Source: Rotaria socialis (taxonomy: Eukaryota; Rotifera; Eurotatoria; Philodinida; Philodinidae). Taken from it: 64,000 nucleotides of DNA. Below the pieces are notes generated by a model. It did not search any database. It had not been told where the DNA came from and was given only the letters and a program-made list of their open reading frames with translations. This document shows positions 23,401 through 37,500 of this stretch, one piece after another. The stretch lies in contig CAJNYU010002250.1 of the NCBI GenBank assembly GCA_905331475.1, forward strand, positions 1 through 64,000, written 5' to 3'. The translations under genes and the position numbers were made by a program. Within the stretch, counting starts at the first letter, position 1. The number at the start of each line of letters is the position of its first letter.

Positions 23401-24548
23401 TTATAGTATTAGAAATTTAGTTTTAAATAAAGAAGGATTTGTTTTTTTCTTTTGACAGAATTGTTCTATTCACTTTTTCATGCATTTTTACCGACAGCTT
23501 CATTTATTTCTTCCATTGTAATCGAATTTCAGGAGTAACCCGTAATTTATATTTTAGTCAACAAAGAAAAGATAAACGAGACCTTCATACTTGAATATTT
23601 GATTTGAATGGTCTTCAAAATTTATTCTATCTGATTCAGCAGGTTTTTACATACTTATAAACGTGTCATGATATTAAGTATAATTCCATACAAGCTTGAT
23701 ATAACAGTTAGAACATACTCAAAAAGCAGTGAAAAATACATTTATTTTCGATTAGAAGGCATGCCCTTTCGTTTAGAAGGAATTCAAAACCATCATATCG
23801 GCTGCGTATCATGTGACAAGAAGCAAGTATTTCAACTGGTGGAATTAAGACACATTTACGCTTATCGAAACCAGCTGTCACATCTTCGATAAGATAGCTG
23901 TAATAAAATAGTTTGATCGGAAACGATGAATATCAAGATCAAATTGCTTCTTTACGTACTAAGATGGTAATTTATCTTGAATATTAGGAATTTCATTCCT
24001 ACTTATCTCTGTATTCAATTCTGAAGAGTTCCTTACAAATTTGTTTTGGTATATCAGCTACGTTGTTTCTCTGTTCTTACTAAGAAAAACAAATTGACAA
24101 AAACTATGATCGTTTTATACAAGTTTAATTTAGAAATTGCAAGATATTCTATTTCAATTTCAACAAAAATATGCACATATTTTCCAGTAATGATTTTATC
24201 TACTCGATTGTATGAATAATTAATTTGAACTCTCAATAAACTGTAAATCTATAATTCATTTCGAGCCGAATTTTCTACAGCTAAAGAGATTGATCTTCCA
24301 AAAAGTACAAAAGTAGAGAATTAATTGTGTGCACTTATAGTCCACGCCTTTTCTACTTGTTAGAATGAAGAAATATTGATTTCAATAGTTTTCGTATTGT
24401 CTCACATGATATTTATGAACAACTGAGAATTGAATAATTAAAAAACATAAAAAATTGCCTATTATTTTAGTGAGAGTGACTTCAAGATAGACAACTTTAA
24501 TTTGACAATTCGTTTCTGACATGAAACAAACACATATCATTTTCAATG
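20472..24548. other. Spacer between the two glycosyltransferase copies
   Basis: About 4.1 kb without a supported gene. Open frames at 22206-22418 and 22590-22829 are short and show no domain. I see no repeat pair that would explain how the copies arose. Confidence 0.45.
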
Positions 24549-25824
24549 TTTTCTTTTACTGATACATTCCAGTTTCAATGTGCATCCGGTGTCATTCAAG
24601 ACTCACAATCAGCCGTCGGCGAAACTACTTTTTCCATGCAATCTTTGTCATTCTTTGCATCTCGTCATTTCTTGCTCTAAAGAAAACTAAAACCAATTCT
24701 TCAGCTTCAATTCATGCGCGCACTGTTTCTACATTTCAAAACATTTTAATTAATAAAACAACATTAAATTGTGTTGGTGATCCATTGAAAAAATGGTGTG
24801 AAAATCAAGTGCAATTGTGCAACTCGTCTCTAACTGTATATAATAAACTATTTGTTTTAACACGTGCAATTATTCTGCAACCTCAATATGCAAAAGGAAA
24901 GCTAATAGGCGGAGAAGACATTCAAACTGTATTGAATCAACCCGAACAAAATGAATATTTTCAATTTGAAAAAGATTTTATTAAAGTAAAGCAGTATTAA
25001 TTTGAGAACAAAATCTAACAACAAATCTATCTATTTTCTGTTTTAGCTTTCGTGCAATGTTGAAAACATTCAAGAAAACATCCCCAATAGTCATTTATTA
25101 AATGTTTTTTCATCTCTGACTACTTATGAAACCCATCCAGTTACACAAATAATTAATGAAACAACAATTGCTGTTAATCGCCAAGATTATGCCAATTTCT
25201 ATCATACAATAACCGATCTATATACAGTTTATCTTTTATGTTGTTTCTTTCGACGTGATCCGAAATCGGTTCGAATACTTTTTCTTGATGCTCATCCAAA
25301 AGGCAGTTTAGATATATTATGGTCACAATTATTTCATTCGTACACTCGACTAGGAGAGTTAAAAGCTTCGCCATCGATTTTCTATCGAGAACTCATATGG
25401 TCACAACCACAATCACAGTCGGAAATAGATGTTCAACGATATCGAAAAAGTGCGCCAAGTTGTTTTGTCAAATTTCGTGAACATGTTTTAAAACAATTCA
25501 ATATTAATTATAAAGAAAATGAAAAAGTAAACTGTCAAGCGTTGAATGTATTTTTCCTTGTTCGACATAATTACGTTGCTCATCCAAGAAATCCTTCAGG
25601 AAAAATCACAAGACAATTAACAAACGAACAACAAATACTTGATGATTTGAAAATGAAATTTTCAAAGTATCCGAATGTTAACTTCAGTTTTAATCATTTC
25701 GAAGAATCAAGTATGGAACAACAATTAAATGTGATTAGTCAAACAGATATATTTATTGGTGTTCATGGTGCTGGTTTAACTCATGTTCTGTTTATGAAAC
25801 CTAATCGTTGCTTGATTGAATTGA
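24549..25824 (+). repeat. Direct-repeat block shared with 18731-20229
   Basis: Second copy of the near-identical block. It spans the acceptor-like start, exon 1, the intron and most of exon 2 of the glycosyltransferase gene, then stops 12 codons after the end of the GVHGAGL motif region. Confidence 0.85.
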
Positions 25825-25979
25825 TACTGCCTCCTGGAAGTATAGGAGTTCATTACGAGTTGATGGCATTGCTAAATGGCGTAGAATACGTGAACCGCTT
25901 AATCTCGGGTGGATCATGGGACACATCACGGACAATATTTGAATGTGTAATGGAAAAAATCTCTCACAGTTGCCCTTGA
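24578..25979 (+). CDS. GT61-type glycosyltransferase, copy B (intact)
   Basis: Two exons, 24578-24985 and 25047-25979, phase 0, 61-bp GT-AG intron; together 446 residues. The N-terminus is short and basic (CHSRLTISRRR), followed by one hydrophobic anchor near residues 17-34, then a Ser/Thr-rich stem: the type II topology of Golgi and ER glycosyltransferases. The C-terminal half has the GT61/DUF563 pattern with FYHTITDLYTVYLL, ILFLDAHPKG, NVFFLVRHNY and the hallmark GVHGAGLTHVLFMKP near residue 370, followed by LIELILPPG. Animal members of this family include EOGT and POMGNT2, which add GlcNAc to protein O-linked sites; plant members act as xylosyltransferases. This protein is not clearly an orthologue of either, so acceptor and donor are unknown. 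Near-identity with copy A points to recent duplication or gene conversion. Frame, start and stop are secure. Confidence 0.85.
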
Positions 25980-27155
25980 ATCATGAAATTTTGACAAATA
26001 AATGTTATTTTTAAATAATCATTGAAGTATTTCTTAATATCAAACAAAGAAAATTGAAATATATGTTTGATGCTTGATTGAAATTCATTATGAAATGAAG
26101 TATGTTATAGAACATCTCCAATATTTTACAGACTTCGATAATTGTCTCAAGTTAGATACATATTTATTACAAAATGATGGTTAAGTGAGGATAATTTACT
26201 GACGCGAACTGGAAGTTGCATGATGTTGTTCAACAATTTGAGAGATGTAGTAAACTTTGTAAATAATAGAACAATAATAAGTCTCTATCTCTATCTCTAG
26301 ACCTATTTGCAGAAGGACAACGCTATTAATTGAAGAATGAAATAAAAATAAGATACACTGATTCATTCTTGACTTCCACTCGACTGCATTGTTGACAAAT
26401 CTTCCATCAAGACTATCGAGATGATGCTGATGAGTTCTTCAAGTCGTTTTAAAATTCGACACAGGGCTAATTATTTTTGATTTAAAAGAATGTATTTATT
26501 TTTTCAGACGTATTATTGTTATCATTTCTTTTTCAAACGAAACCGACATCAACTTTTGAAAACGTTCCCAAATTGGGGTGAATGTATCCTGGTACACATT
26601 TCTGACTGATGACTGATCTTGAATGTTCATTCGTACGAAAGTATTTTAATAATTTCTTTATAGATGATTGCTTTTGGAAGGATCAAATTAGTAATGAATT
26701 GTTCTATCTAATCGTATCATTTTGATCAGCACTGATTTAATCATTTCGCTCAAGATACTAAATTATAATTTTATTTGATTATTACATAAGCTTCTCTTCG
26801 TTGAACGTCACCTGATGCATAAAATGTCCAATATGAACGGCCTTCCAGGAGTCGATGAATGCTTTCAATGAATAATGAATGAACAGCAATTCTTCTGTTA
26901 ACTTAATCCAGTAGTTAATACATGCTTTGTGCATGTAGAATGTATTTTATGTAGCCTTCAAAACGTTGAAGTTCGATGCTTACGTGTGTTGATCGATTTC
27001 ACATTTTCAAGTGAAACACTTGAAACTAATGGAATCAGCACATGTGTCGATCCTTTTTTCTCGAATAAGTCGTATTTCCTCTTATGTAAATAGCATGCTC
27101 CAGAAAAAAGCAAATTTCAAAAGAAGCACAAGTCACTTGACATCGTAAAACAACT
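25980..27155. other. Intergenic region
   Basis: AT-rich, no supported gene or repeat pair. It holds the 3' flank of the glycosyltransferase gene and the promoter of the His-rich gene. Confidence 0.45.
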
Positions 27156-27710
27156 ATGGGCAATAATGGTAACAAAGAATTACAAGAAAAAAAGTAAGGT
27201 GATCAAATCAATATTCATAAGTTTTGAATTTCCTACAAATTATAGAACCCATGTGGGTAATCATCGCAAAAACTCACTTATAACTCCAAGAAATGATGAA
27301 TCAGATTTGCAATCTACATCAAAAAAAGAGTTACGAAAAGAATCAGAAATACCAAATCAACAACATGATAAATTAAAGGATCCATCCGATGAAAGACCTA
27401 TTGAATTATCATGGTTACAACAAAATAAAAGTCATGATAATTATAAGTGCATAATAAAATTATGAGAAATGTTGACATTGCTTTTCTTGAATTCTATTAC
27501 TTTCATTGTAGTCGAATGAGTCATCCTCATCACCAACATACAAAAAAGCATCATCATCATCATCATCATCATCACTCCCATCATCACAATCATAATCCTA
27601 ACCATGAACATCTTTCTCGACCACCGTTAGCAATTAATAGACGGCCTAAAGATGATGATCAAGTTGAAAAACAAACAAAATCTTTCATCGAAGAATATAT
27701 TCGTCGATAA
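27156..27710 (+). CDS. Small histidine-rich polar protein
   Basis: Three exons (27156-27193, 27246-27446, 27512-27710) with GT-AG introns of 52 and 65 bp give exactly 146 codons, a 145-aa protein. It begins MGNNGNKELQEKK; Gly2 could be N-myristoylated, though the usual Ser/Thr at position 6 is missing. The middle is charged and disordered (KELRKESEIPNQQHDK). Residues about 97-117 form a His cluster, nine consecutive CAT/CAC codons followed by more His in SHHHNHNPNHEH. The tail is KSFIEEYIRR. Such runs can bind zinc, copper or nickel, or drive condensate formation, but no family is recognised and I claim no role. The CAT run is a trinucleotide repeat prone to length change. The second donor (GTGCAT) is weak, but frame closure supports it. 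Confidence 0.65.
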
Positions 27711-30700
27711 TAAACAGGTTTTTTTCCTTAATGCAATAGAAGATCCTATTTTTTTTTAAATTATAATATCAATCCATATTATTCATTATATTTTTCATTG
27801 AAACAAAAAAAATGAACATTGCAATTTTTTACAAACACGCCTACTGATTACCATATAAGTCATTGTTAATCGATTTATTTTTAGGTACAAATATTTCACA
27901 TCCCTATTCGCTTATTATTTACAGATGTCACAGTAAAGAACATGTTGACTATTATAAATATTTTATTCAAGAAACATAATCAAAATCAGAAACAAATTAT
28001 GCAGCATTTTTTCCATCGCACTTTCTCAATACAATGAAATATGTATTAGCATCTATTCCAATAGCCACCTTAAAACGTCATGTTAGTAAGCAAAATTACC
28101 AATGAGGAAAAAGATCGAGCTTGAAAAAAAGAGGCCAATACATGAAATAGATTTTCATCCCATGCGTTTTACGTGTGCTCGAAAAAAAAACTATCAGGCT
28201 AATATAAGCAAGAAAGAAAGAAAAAGTCTTTACATACACACATCATAAACGCCTAGATAGACAACCACAAAAAAAAAGAAACGAAGAGCGACGACACAGC
28301 GACGATAATGACGTTGATATATACACAATGAAACGTGTGTATATGTATGCATTCTTGCATTTGCAAGCACAGTATCTTCAACATGTTGGTCACAGTTGCT
28401 GACGTACGTCGTTCTGTTCTTTTCCTTTCTTCTAGTTAAATATTGAAGGTAGGCTTATTTTTTTCCATATAGTCAGAGGATTTTAAAGATTACATATATC
28501 AATATATATACAATACGCATGATCAGTTCATTGAAGACACTTCAAGGCCATCTTTTGCTTTTTTTATCCTCGCGTACACATGATAAGTAATGTGAAACAA
28601 TAAGTTTCTCTATATATAAATTTGAATGATATTGGCAATTATGAGAACCAGTTTGGCGATGGCAGCATCAGGATGCTTTGCTATTATATATCGCCTACTG
28701 GATGTTGTCTCTGTGACACTGATTGATGAGACATCAGTAGATAGTAATCAATTTTTCGATGAAAAGCTCTATAAGCATTCATAAAACTAAATCCATAAGC
28801 TGGACTTATGCTATTTTAATACTAATCATGTAGCTATTTAAATTAGACGAACTTAACATTTTCCTTTTCGAATTAAGGTTTTGCGCGTTTGTACATGGAC
28901 CATGCATACTTTTCTCTTATCTTTTCATAGAAGGTCAAGAACAAATGATAACAATCACTATTAGAAGTTATTTCTAAGTAACATGAAACTTTTTATTTTT
29001 ACGTACAAAGGAAAATAACTGAAGTAAATAATTGATTGCGATGTAAGGTAGATCGATTGGAATATGTTTTCTAAGCGAATAGATTATTGTGGAATGTGTA
29101 TGTTGTGATGTTTGATTGATTGAGATATGAAGGACCAAGGTTATCAATATTGCTTGAGTTAAAAAAAAAGGTTTTACTTTTCAATTGTGAGCATCCAGGT
29201 TTTTTTCGTGCGGATCAAATTTTTTTTTGATGCCTCACGTATACGAGTATTTACTTTTTGATAGAAAGCTATAGAAAAATGATAAATATGAGACGATCAA
29301 TGCCGCAAGCGGATAAAAACTATTTACACACTGTTCTCCTCTCTTTATTCAATTAGAATGTTTTGATAGAATCGGCATAGTCATGATAGAACAGCTTGGT
29401 GAGACAGTCAGTTGACATCGGGCGTTATTTTCGTTGCATAGCTAAGGCATAGTTGGATAAGACAGAGAAACGAAAAAAGAAAAAAAAATGGGCATCCTAA
29501 CGAGAAATTTTGTTTTCTCGATTGATATACATCCCTCGATCGTTAATAAGAGTCGATCTTTTGAATAGAAGAATACAGTGGTGGTGACGAAAAAAAAACG
29601 CAAAATCGACCTTCTCTCTTCCTTTTTTTTCTTTTTTTTTTGTGCAGTAAACATTTGCTATTGACGCTCTCGTTCTTGTATTGATGCAGTCCCTGTGGTT
29701 TAAGGCTGTACGTCAAGAGGAAAAAAATGTGAATAGAGAGGAAAAGAAGAGTGACGCGTGTCTGCTGTAACATATAAAGAAGCAGATATTTTGAACAATC
29801 GTCATGTCCTTGCCGACCGTAATAGATTGGCAAATTCTATCACAAGAAGACTACATCATGCATCTTATTAAGTTTATAATAATGATGATGATGGTAATGA
29901 TCGATCAGCATATGTAGCAACTATACATGTCTACATTAAAGAACATGAACGAAAAAGAATTCAGTGTTGAAGTGAGTAAATTTCACTTTATTTAGTAACA
30001 CCCAATGAATAACTATTACAATGGATCAGTTCATAATGGAGGAGACTCTTCTCACTATTTTTTAATGTTACTTCAAGGCTTCCGCATATGTGTGTCTCTA
30101 TAGTCTTGTATTTCTTTATTTGTTGTGTCCGATGTCTCCCTATATATATATTAAGTGCTGTTATTATTATTACTTTATTTATATTACTCTACGTCAACTT
30201 AAAAAGAAAAGCACCGACGAGAAAAAAGATTAAAGAAGGCAAATGTAAGTCTTGATATTGTGTACGTTAACATGTATATATATATGCAATCGATGTTTTG
30301 CAAGTTGACTAGACTAGAAGATTTTTCCTTATCTTTTTATTTTCTCTTAATTTCATGATGATGATTGTCAATAATAATGAACAAATTGTATTTTCTGGCA
30401 AAAAAATACATATGTATACCGTTGTTATTTTTTTCATACTTCATTGACCTAAATCTTTGTCTAAGCCTCTGTCTGAAAAGAAAACACTCATATTACAGTA
30501 TTATTACGACCGTGAGAATGATATATGCACGCATGTATTTATAAATATTTTCGTGTTGATAATCATATAACTAATATATTCTTCTAATGGTACTGTTTTC
30601 TGTTTGTAGTAATTGATGTAGCTGCTCTAATACACACAATATTTTGGATTACTTATCATTGGTGAAGAAAAGAAAGAAAAGAAAGGAAGATAGTGAAAGA

Positions 30701-31558
30701 AAAGATTCTACTATTGCGGTCTATATCAATGGTATTTGTACTAATATTTATTACTCAATACAACAACCATCGCAAAGAGAGAAAATAGCAGTCTAGTCGG
30801 ACGTTTAGGTTGGTTTTTTTCTGTCTTACAGCACTAACTGTTTATTTATTTGGCTGTTAGAATTACCATTAGTGTAAACAGACTAGAAAAAAAAATTATT
30901 TCTCTTTATTTGACAAAGAGAGACACGGCTGGCACGGTATGCACTACTTGTTTATGTATACGCTAGAGAAAACCAATCGTCTTTCTCGTATTCGTTTAAT
31001 ACTTACGCATCCATTTCTCATTTGCTTTCCTCAGAAGAAAAACTAAAGTAAGTAACAATTGATCGATAATTAAGATGAGAATAGAATTTCAAAATAAACC
31101 TTTTGTTTTGGCATACATATTGATAAATATTTGCTAACTATTTATTTGGGGCCTTTTCCTTTTGATATTATTATATCTTAAAATTGCCAATATATAATTT
31201 ATATATACGTATCATGTCTGTGTACGTGAAGACCCAATTAAGATCAATAGGAAGAAAGATATGTCCTCGAAAAGAAATTATTTACATTCGATACGCATAT
31301 GTGATGAACGCTAACACTTTTTCTCTTTCTCTCTCTCTCTCTCTCTGGTGAATATCTTAGATAGCTAAGAGACTTGCATCATAATAGGATATGGGAATCG
31401 AATGTTTTCTTCTTTTTTTTTTATATCATATTGAGTGATGCACATAAAATTATGTGTGGAATCAATGAAAGTTTGACTTTTATACATTTTCTTTTCGATT
31501 TTTTCAGATATAATCCTCTTAGATTTTATCGTAACTGGTTGATCTTAGAGTTTCGGAG
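27711..31558. other. Long 5' region of the perlecan-like gene
   Basis: About 3.8 kb without a supported coding region. It includes low-complexity tracts (TC repeat at about 31323-31347, A-rich runs near 29600) and several ATG-poor AT stretches. It probably contains the promoter, and may contain non-coding first exons, of the gene starting at 31559. I cannot locate them by eye. Confidence 0.4.
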
Positions 31559-34500
31559 ATGAACGCAAAATTACTCACAGGATTATTACTGTGTTTTTTG
31601 GCGTGCGTATCAATATCGCAGGTACGAAAAAGAATTAATTTTTATTCCATGATTTAACTAAATTTCAAATTCTCATACAACAGAGTGCCTCCGCCAGACA
31701 CGACTCAAGGTTAAGGTACAGACGGCAAGATGATGAAAGTAAGTTAATGTCAATAGAGGCAAATTGCTATTTTTAACTTTATTTATAAATCAAACATATG
31801 AATGTCTGTCAATATTATTTTCCTATGATTTATTTTATTGATTAACTTCCCGCTTTCTTTGTGTTAGTTACTTTCTTCCGCTATTAGATACTTATTATCA
31901 GGAAGGAACTCAACCTTGGCGAAAAAACAAAAAAAATGTGCTAGCCATTGTCATAAAAACATTGAATAAGATATTAGCATTGATGAGCTCGCTTGTAATG
32001 AGTATAGTAATAAATTATCATGATCAAGAAAGAAAGCTTTTATCTATGCTACATCTAAACCAGGGTTACCAAATTCAAATTTTAGAAATCAGGAAATTTT
32101 TGTGAAAAATCAGGAGTGTTTTCTTTTGACATTCAACAGTCACTCGATGGCTTTTATCTGATAACTTTCGATTTTTCACTAGTAGATGCATTAATCTCTT
32201 TTCCTATAATGAGATCGATGCTGAAAATTTTCCTTGTAGACGAATTAAAATTGAAAATAGAATGTTGATTTCATAAAGTTCATTTAAATAAATAATTAAA
32301 ACGTGTTCATTAGAATACACAGTGAAAACTGCTTAGCCAATTTACTAAGCAATTCGTGACACTTCTGCGACGTGACTCTACTTACATCTAACAATTGAAT
32401 ATATGTTTCGAAAGATCTGGTTCATTTAAAAGATAATCATAGAGTTCTGGTCAAGTAAAATAGACAGTATTGCCAGATCCCCACATCTTCTGGGAAAATT
32501 CCAGATTTCGAAAGTTTTTCTGCATTTTCAAAGCTTTTCTCGATTTTTTGTAGATTTCGAAAAACAAATTCCGGAATTTTCTGGATTTTCGAGGTTGACA
32601 TCAGGCAGCCTTCTTGGATGTGCACTTTTTTTTATTAAAATATATGTTGTAGCTATGTGTAAAAAGTATCTTTGTTTCGAATCCGTTAGAGTAAAACGTA
32701 CTTTAAATGAAAAAACGGATCCAAAAAACCTTTCCGCATTTTTTCAGCATTTGAAAAAAGCTCCACAAGTTTCCGGACTTTCAAGTTCGACATCTGGCAA
32801 CACTGAAAATGAGTGTTCATTTTAATCTTCAACTCAGCTTCAACTAAATCATGGCTCATTTGATTTCGACTATCATTTCATATATAAGTTTAACGTTTCC
32901 ATAAATTTGTTCTTTTCTCTTGGAAATCGCTATAGGTTCAAAACCAAGCTCATCGTCACATTACAAAAATCCATATATGTCAAACTTGAAAATTGAAATT
33001 TTCAATTTTTAACTTTTAAACCAATAGCATTCTGAAGAATCGTGACTCACACATGTATCGCTATGAGTTGAAAGTTGAAAGTTGAAATTTTCCATTTTCA
33101 ACTGAATTCAAGTTTCAAGTTTGACATTACTGAGAAAGTTTAACACAAAATGTGATGATGACATAAAAATGCATGTATCGAGTTGTGTGACTTTCTTCTT
33201 CGTTTACATATTTCTATCTAATTATTGTTGCTTGCTTTTTTTCTATTGAAAAGTTTTGATTTGTTTCGATTTATTCGTTAATATTTTGCTACTTAACTAT
33301 TTATTTTTATTTTTTGACTTTAGCTGATCAACCTACAGATGAAAATGGTAAGGTTTTACGAAGTTATGCTTTTTAAATTTCTTCTTTTTCTGCTAACATT
33401 ATAAATTAAGCTGACTTCTTTTATACTGCTAAGATTTTCTTTTCTCTTCTGCTTTACTAAAAAAAACATACACACCCACACCCACACCCTACACTATATA
33501 CTAGTCGAAAATACAGCTGCTACTGCACAATCAGACACTGGTGTAACAGAAGTAGCAACAACTAAATCTGAGAATGATACAACAGTTGCACTACTATCTG
33601 AAACTACAGCTGCAGTTAAAGGTGGTGATGATCTAACCACAGCTTCTGTCGATGCTACTGAAACAGGTGAACCAACTGGAGCTACAGCTGTTGCAGAAGA
33701 CAGTACTGCTGGTGCTGCTACAGTGGAAGCAGTCACTGAAGCAAATGAAGTTGGAGCAACAACCGGAGTTGCCGCGTTGGACGTATCAACCGTTGCTGAT
33801 GACGCTACTGGTGAACCTACATCATCTAAACCAGGTAATGGCCATCATTCAGAAAACGCAGATGCAACCAGTGATGTAACTATTACTGGCGATCAAACAA
33901 CAAGTGCTGGTGGCGTTACTGGTGATGGTACTACAGCCGATAGTGCTTCTACTGAAGCTGCCACAGCAGCTGGTGATGCTACAACCGATAGTGCTTCTAC
34001 TGAAGCTGCCACAGCAGCTGGTGATGCTACAGCCGATAGTGCTTCTACCGAAGCCGCTGCAGTTGATACAAATGCAACAGCTAGTGCAGGTAGCGGAGAA
34101 TCAACCGAAGTTCCTAGTGTAACTTCTCATGATACGTTGATAACTACAGGAGGTACCGATCATATTATCCTGATTTGGAATGAAATGGTTTGTGCACGGC
34201 AATCTCCAGAGATGAATAGACCTTTATTTTTGCTTGCCTATTTTGCTTTGATTGAATGTGTTTGTTTTTCTTTCCTACATGAAATAATTCAATATCTAAT
34301 CAGTATGTTTATTTATATTTCAGGTGGAGATTATGTAGATGGTAAGTCTTTTTCAAATGTGTGATTTTCGAGCTTTTGTTCTTTTGCATGAGTTTTATAA
34401 TCCTATGTGTTTGCGCATGAATAGCAATGTATGATGATCGAGACGGAGAAAATACACATACACAAAAGACTACTGTAGTTCCTGAAGATGATAACAATAA

Positions 34501-37500
34501 TGAAGAAGACGATGCCGTTGACGATGAAGATGTCAAAACACCGACGACAACAATAGAAGCAACAACAACAGCAGTAAATAAAACTCCAAAACCAGCTAGT
34601 GACGCGGATGATTCATCAGACGATGTCGAATATTATGATGAGCCTGATGAGGAAGAAGGAGATAAAAATGGTGATGTGTCACCCATTCCGAATCAGACAA
34701 GTGAGATTGATACATAAATTCATATCGTATATAATTTCGTAACAGTGCTCATTGCTTACTGATCAATTAGCTTCTTTTTAATTGATATATATATATATAT
34801 ATATATATTCTAGTAATCGCATAATATTATTTTTTTTTCTACTATAATCATCATATTTAAAAGCATTGCATGATATTAATTATTATTTATTTTCGCTTAT
34901 TGTTCAGTATTTCCGTTAGAATGAACAGTAATAAAAATAATATGTTCTCATTTTTAGAAGATACAACACAACCTGGCGCGTCTCAAGGCAAGTATAAATT
35001 TTATGTATTAAATAGAATTGTTTCGTTTTCCTAAAATAATATTTGAATTCAAAGAAATTTATAGAATTCTAAAGAATTTCTATTATTCAATGAAATGATT
35101 TTCATCAATCAAATTGTATTATAGAAAACAAATAAATTCTTTTCCCACAAGTGATCTATTGATGAAGATAATTTCTTCTGTCATTAACAAGATCAATATT
35201 TTAATTGAGGGGAAAACCTTGTTTTTTAAAATTTGCTTCCGTAGATGTTACCAATCCACCACCAGTTCAGCCAGAATCCGGTGATCGAGTTGAACTTCGC
35301 GTAGTTGTTAATCCTGAAGTTCTTCAAGTTCAATACGGTCGAACAGTTGAATTAAGTTGCACGGTTTATGGTGGTGATTCTAGTACAAGTATTTACTGGA
35401 TTCAAGACGAACCGGAACGGGTAAGATCTATAGAAATATTTTCTTCTTTTTTTTTGTTTAATGAAAAATAATTTATTTGTAAAAATCATTTTTAGCGTTA
35501 CGCTTTAACGGAACCAGTTACTGATAATGATAAACAAGTGACAGCATCACAAATTACATTGAAAGCACGCATTACACTTGATGATGCAAGTAAAATCGGT
35601 AAATATACATGTATGGCTCAAGATGGTTCAGGAAACAGTGGTTCAGCTGTTGTTACTATGGAACAAGGCGGCCATGATTCTCATCCACCACCAGAGTATC
35701 CAGACGTTGTCCCTCCACGTAGGTTAAACGAAAATTTTTTATCTGGTTCTTATTTACTTGTTTTTTTTATATAGCGAGTGGTGGTCAAGGACATTTACGC
35801 ATTGTAGCACCAGACATGACTGATGGGGATTATGTGGAAATTCAATGTGAAGGTGCGTCAGCAGATGATGAAGGACGTATACAATGGTACTTCAACAATC
35901 GAGTATGTTTTCGTTTTTATTTGATTGAAAAATATAGCAATAAGACCTTTAGTTTAAAAATTGCACAAGTTTGAATCAGTTAATTTAAATCTATTTTCAT
36001 TATTTATTTTTCTACAGCTAATTGATACTGCGGTAAGTTTAAAATAAGCTTTGGGTTCTCAAAACAAAGAGAGAACATCACGCTCTCATCACTAAACGTG
36101 ATTTCTATTCTTGATTTTTTTTTCGATGAGGTAGACTGGCAATTCTGTAGTGAGTACATTGGGATTTATGATTAAACTAGATACTGATTAATCTAATGCT
36201 TATATTTAATTTTAATAGTGAAATAATTAATGTATTTTCTTTTTTAATATTTTCAGGTTCTTAATGATGAACAACCACTTTATCCACGTGGTAAAACACT
36301 CCACATTCGTCCAATTTCCCAATCTTATTTGGGCAATTATCGTTGTTCTATTCCAAACAGTAACTATATAGATGCTAACAGTGTCTTGACGTTTGGAGGT
36401 AATTTAAAAATTGTTAAAAATATGTTTTCAACTATCTTTTGCCTTTCAATTATACTTGTCAAGGATCAGCGCCAATACCAGGTAAATTATCGTCTGATAC
36501 AAAATTCGAATATGTTTTTTTTTCTCTAAATTTAGTTGCTCCCGTTCAGCCTGTTGTACCAGTTGAGCCCGTTGAACCCATTCAACCAAGCTACGGTGGA
36601 TGTGATATTAACGAAGCACATTGTCGCAATGGCCGATGTATCCCTCGTTCATATCTTTGTGATGGTAAAAATGACTGTGGTGACAATAGTGATGAAACAT
36701 GTGGACGTAAGCTTATTGACTTTTTTGTTTTTTTTGAATTTTTTTTGTAAATACATATATTGTATATCTATCTAGCACCTGATGGAAGTGGTAAGAAAAT
36801 AAGCTTATTGCTCTATCGCTAAGGGAGATCGTTCTCACTAATGCATAAAAATAAAGAGAATATATATTCATATACACTTATATATATATGTATATATATA
36901 TTTCAGCAGCTCAATATTGCATTGCTTATATTCGATGAAAAATCTAGAAAATCTAGTCTATGGAAAATAAAATAGCTAAAATATTTTTAGGTAGTGATGT
37001 TTGCCAACCGAATGAAATTCATTGCTCGAATCCTAGTCGAGGACGAAAATGTGTTCAGAAATTTTGGATGTGTGATGGTGATCGGTAGGACAGTTATATG
37101 AAGAAAAATTGTTCTTTTTAATTTAAATTCTTTCATTGCAGTGATTGTGATGATGGCAGTGATGAAGAGCCACATTGTTGTGGTATGCATAAAAAACACT
37201 TCGCTTTCTCTAATTATTTTTCTAATTAATGACTTATTTTCATTTGTGTTGTCTTCTAGAGTTACTTCCACGACAACGTGTTTGTAAAACAAGCGAATTT
37301 CAATGCCATGCTAACAATGGTACACATGGCAATCCAGTATGCATTCCACGATCATTTCAATGCGATGGTTATAATGATTGTCCTGATCGTTCGGATGAAC
37401 TCGGTTGTGGTAAGTTTGAGCAAAAAAAACAAAAAAAATTGAAAAAATGAGAAACAATCAATTTTTTGTTGGCTATTGATTGTTTTCTTGTTTTAAGTTA

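Noticed and set aside
33494-34122. Alternative frames across the Thr/Ala-rich exon
   Set aside because: Shadows of the mucin-like repeat, which lacks stops in several frames.
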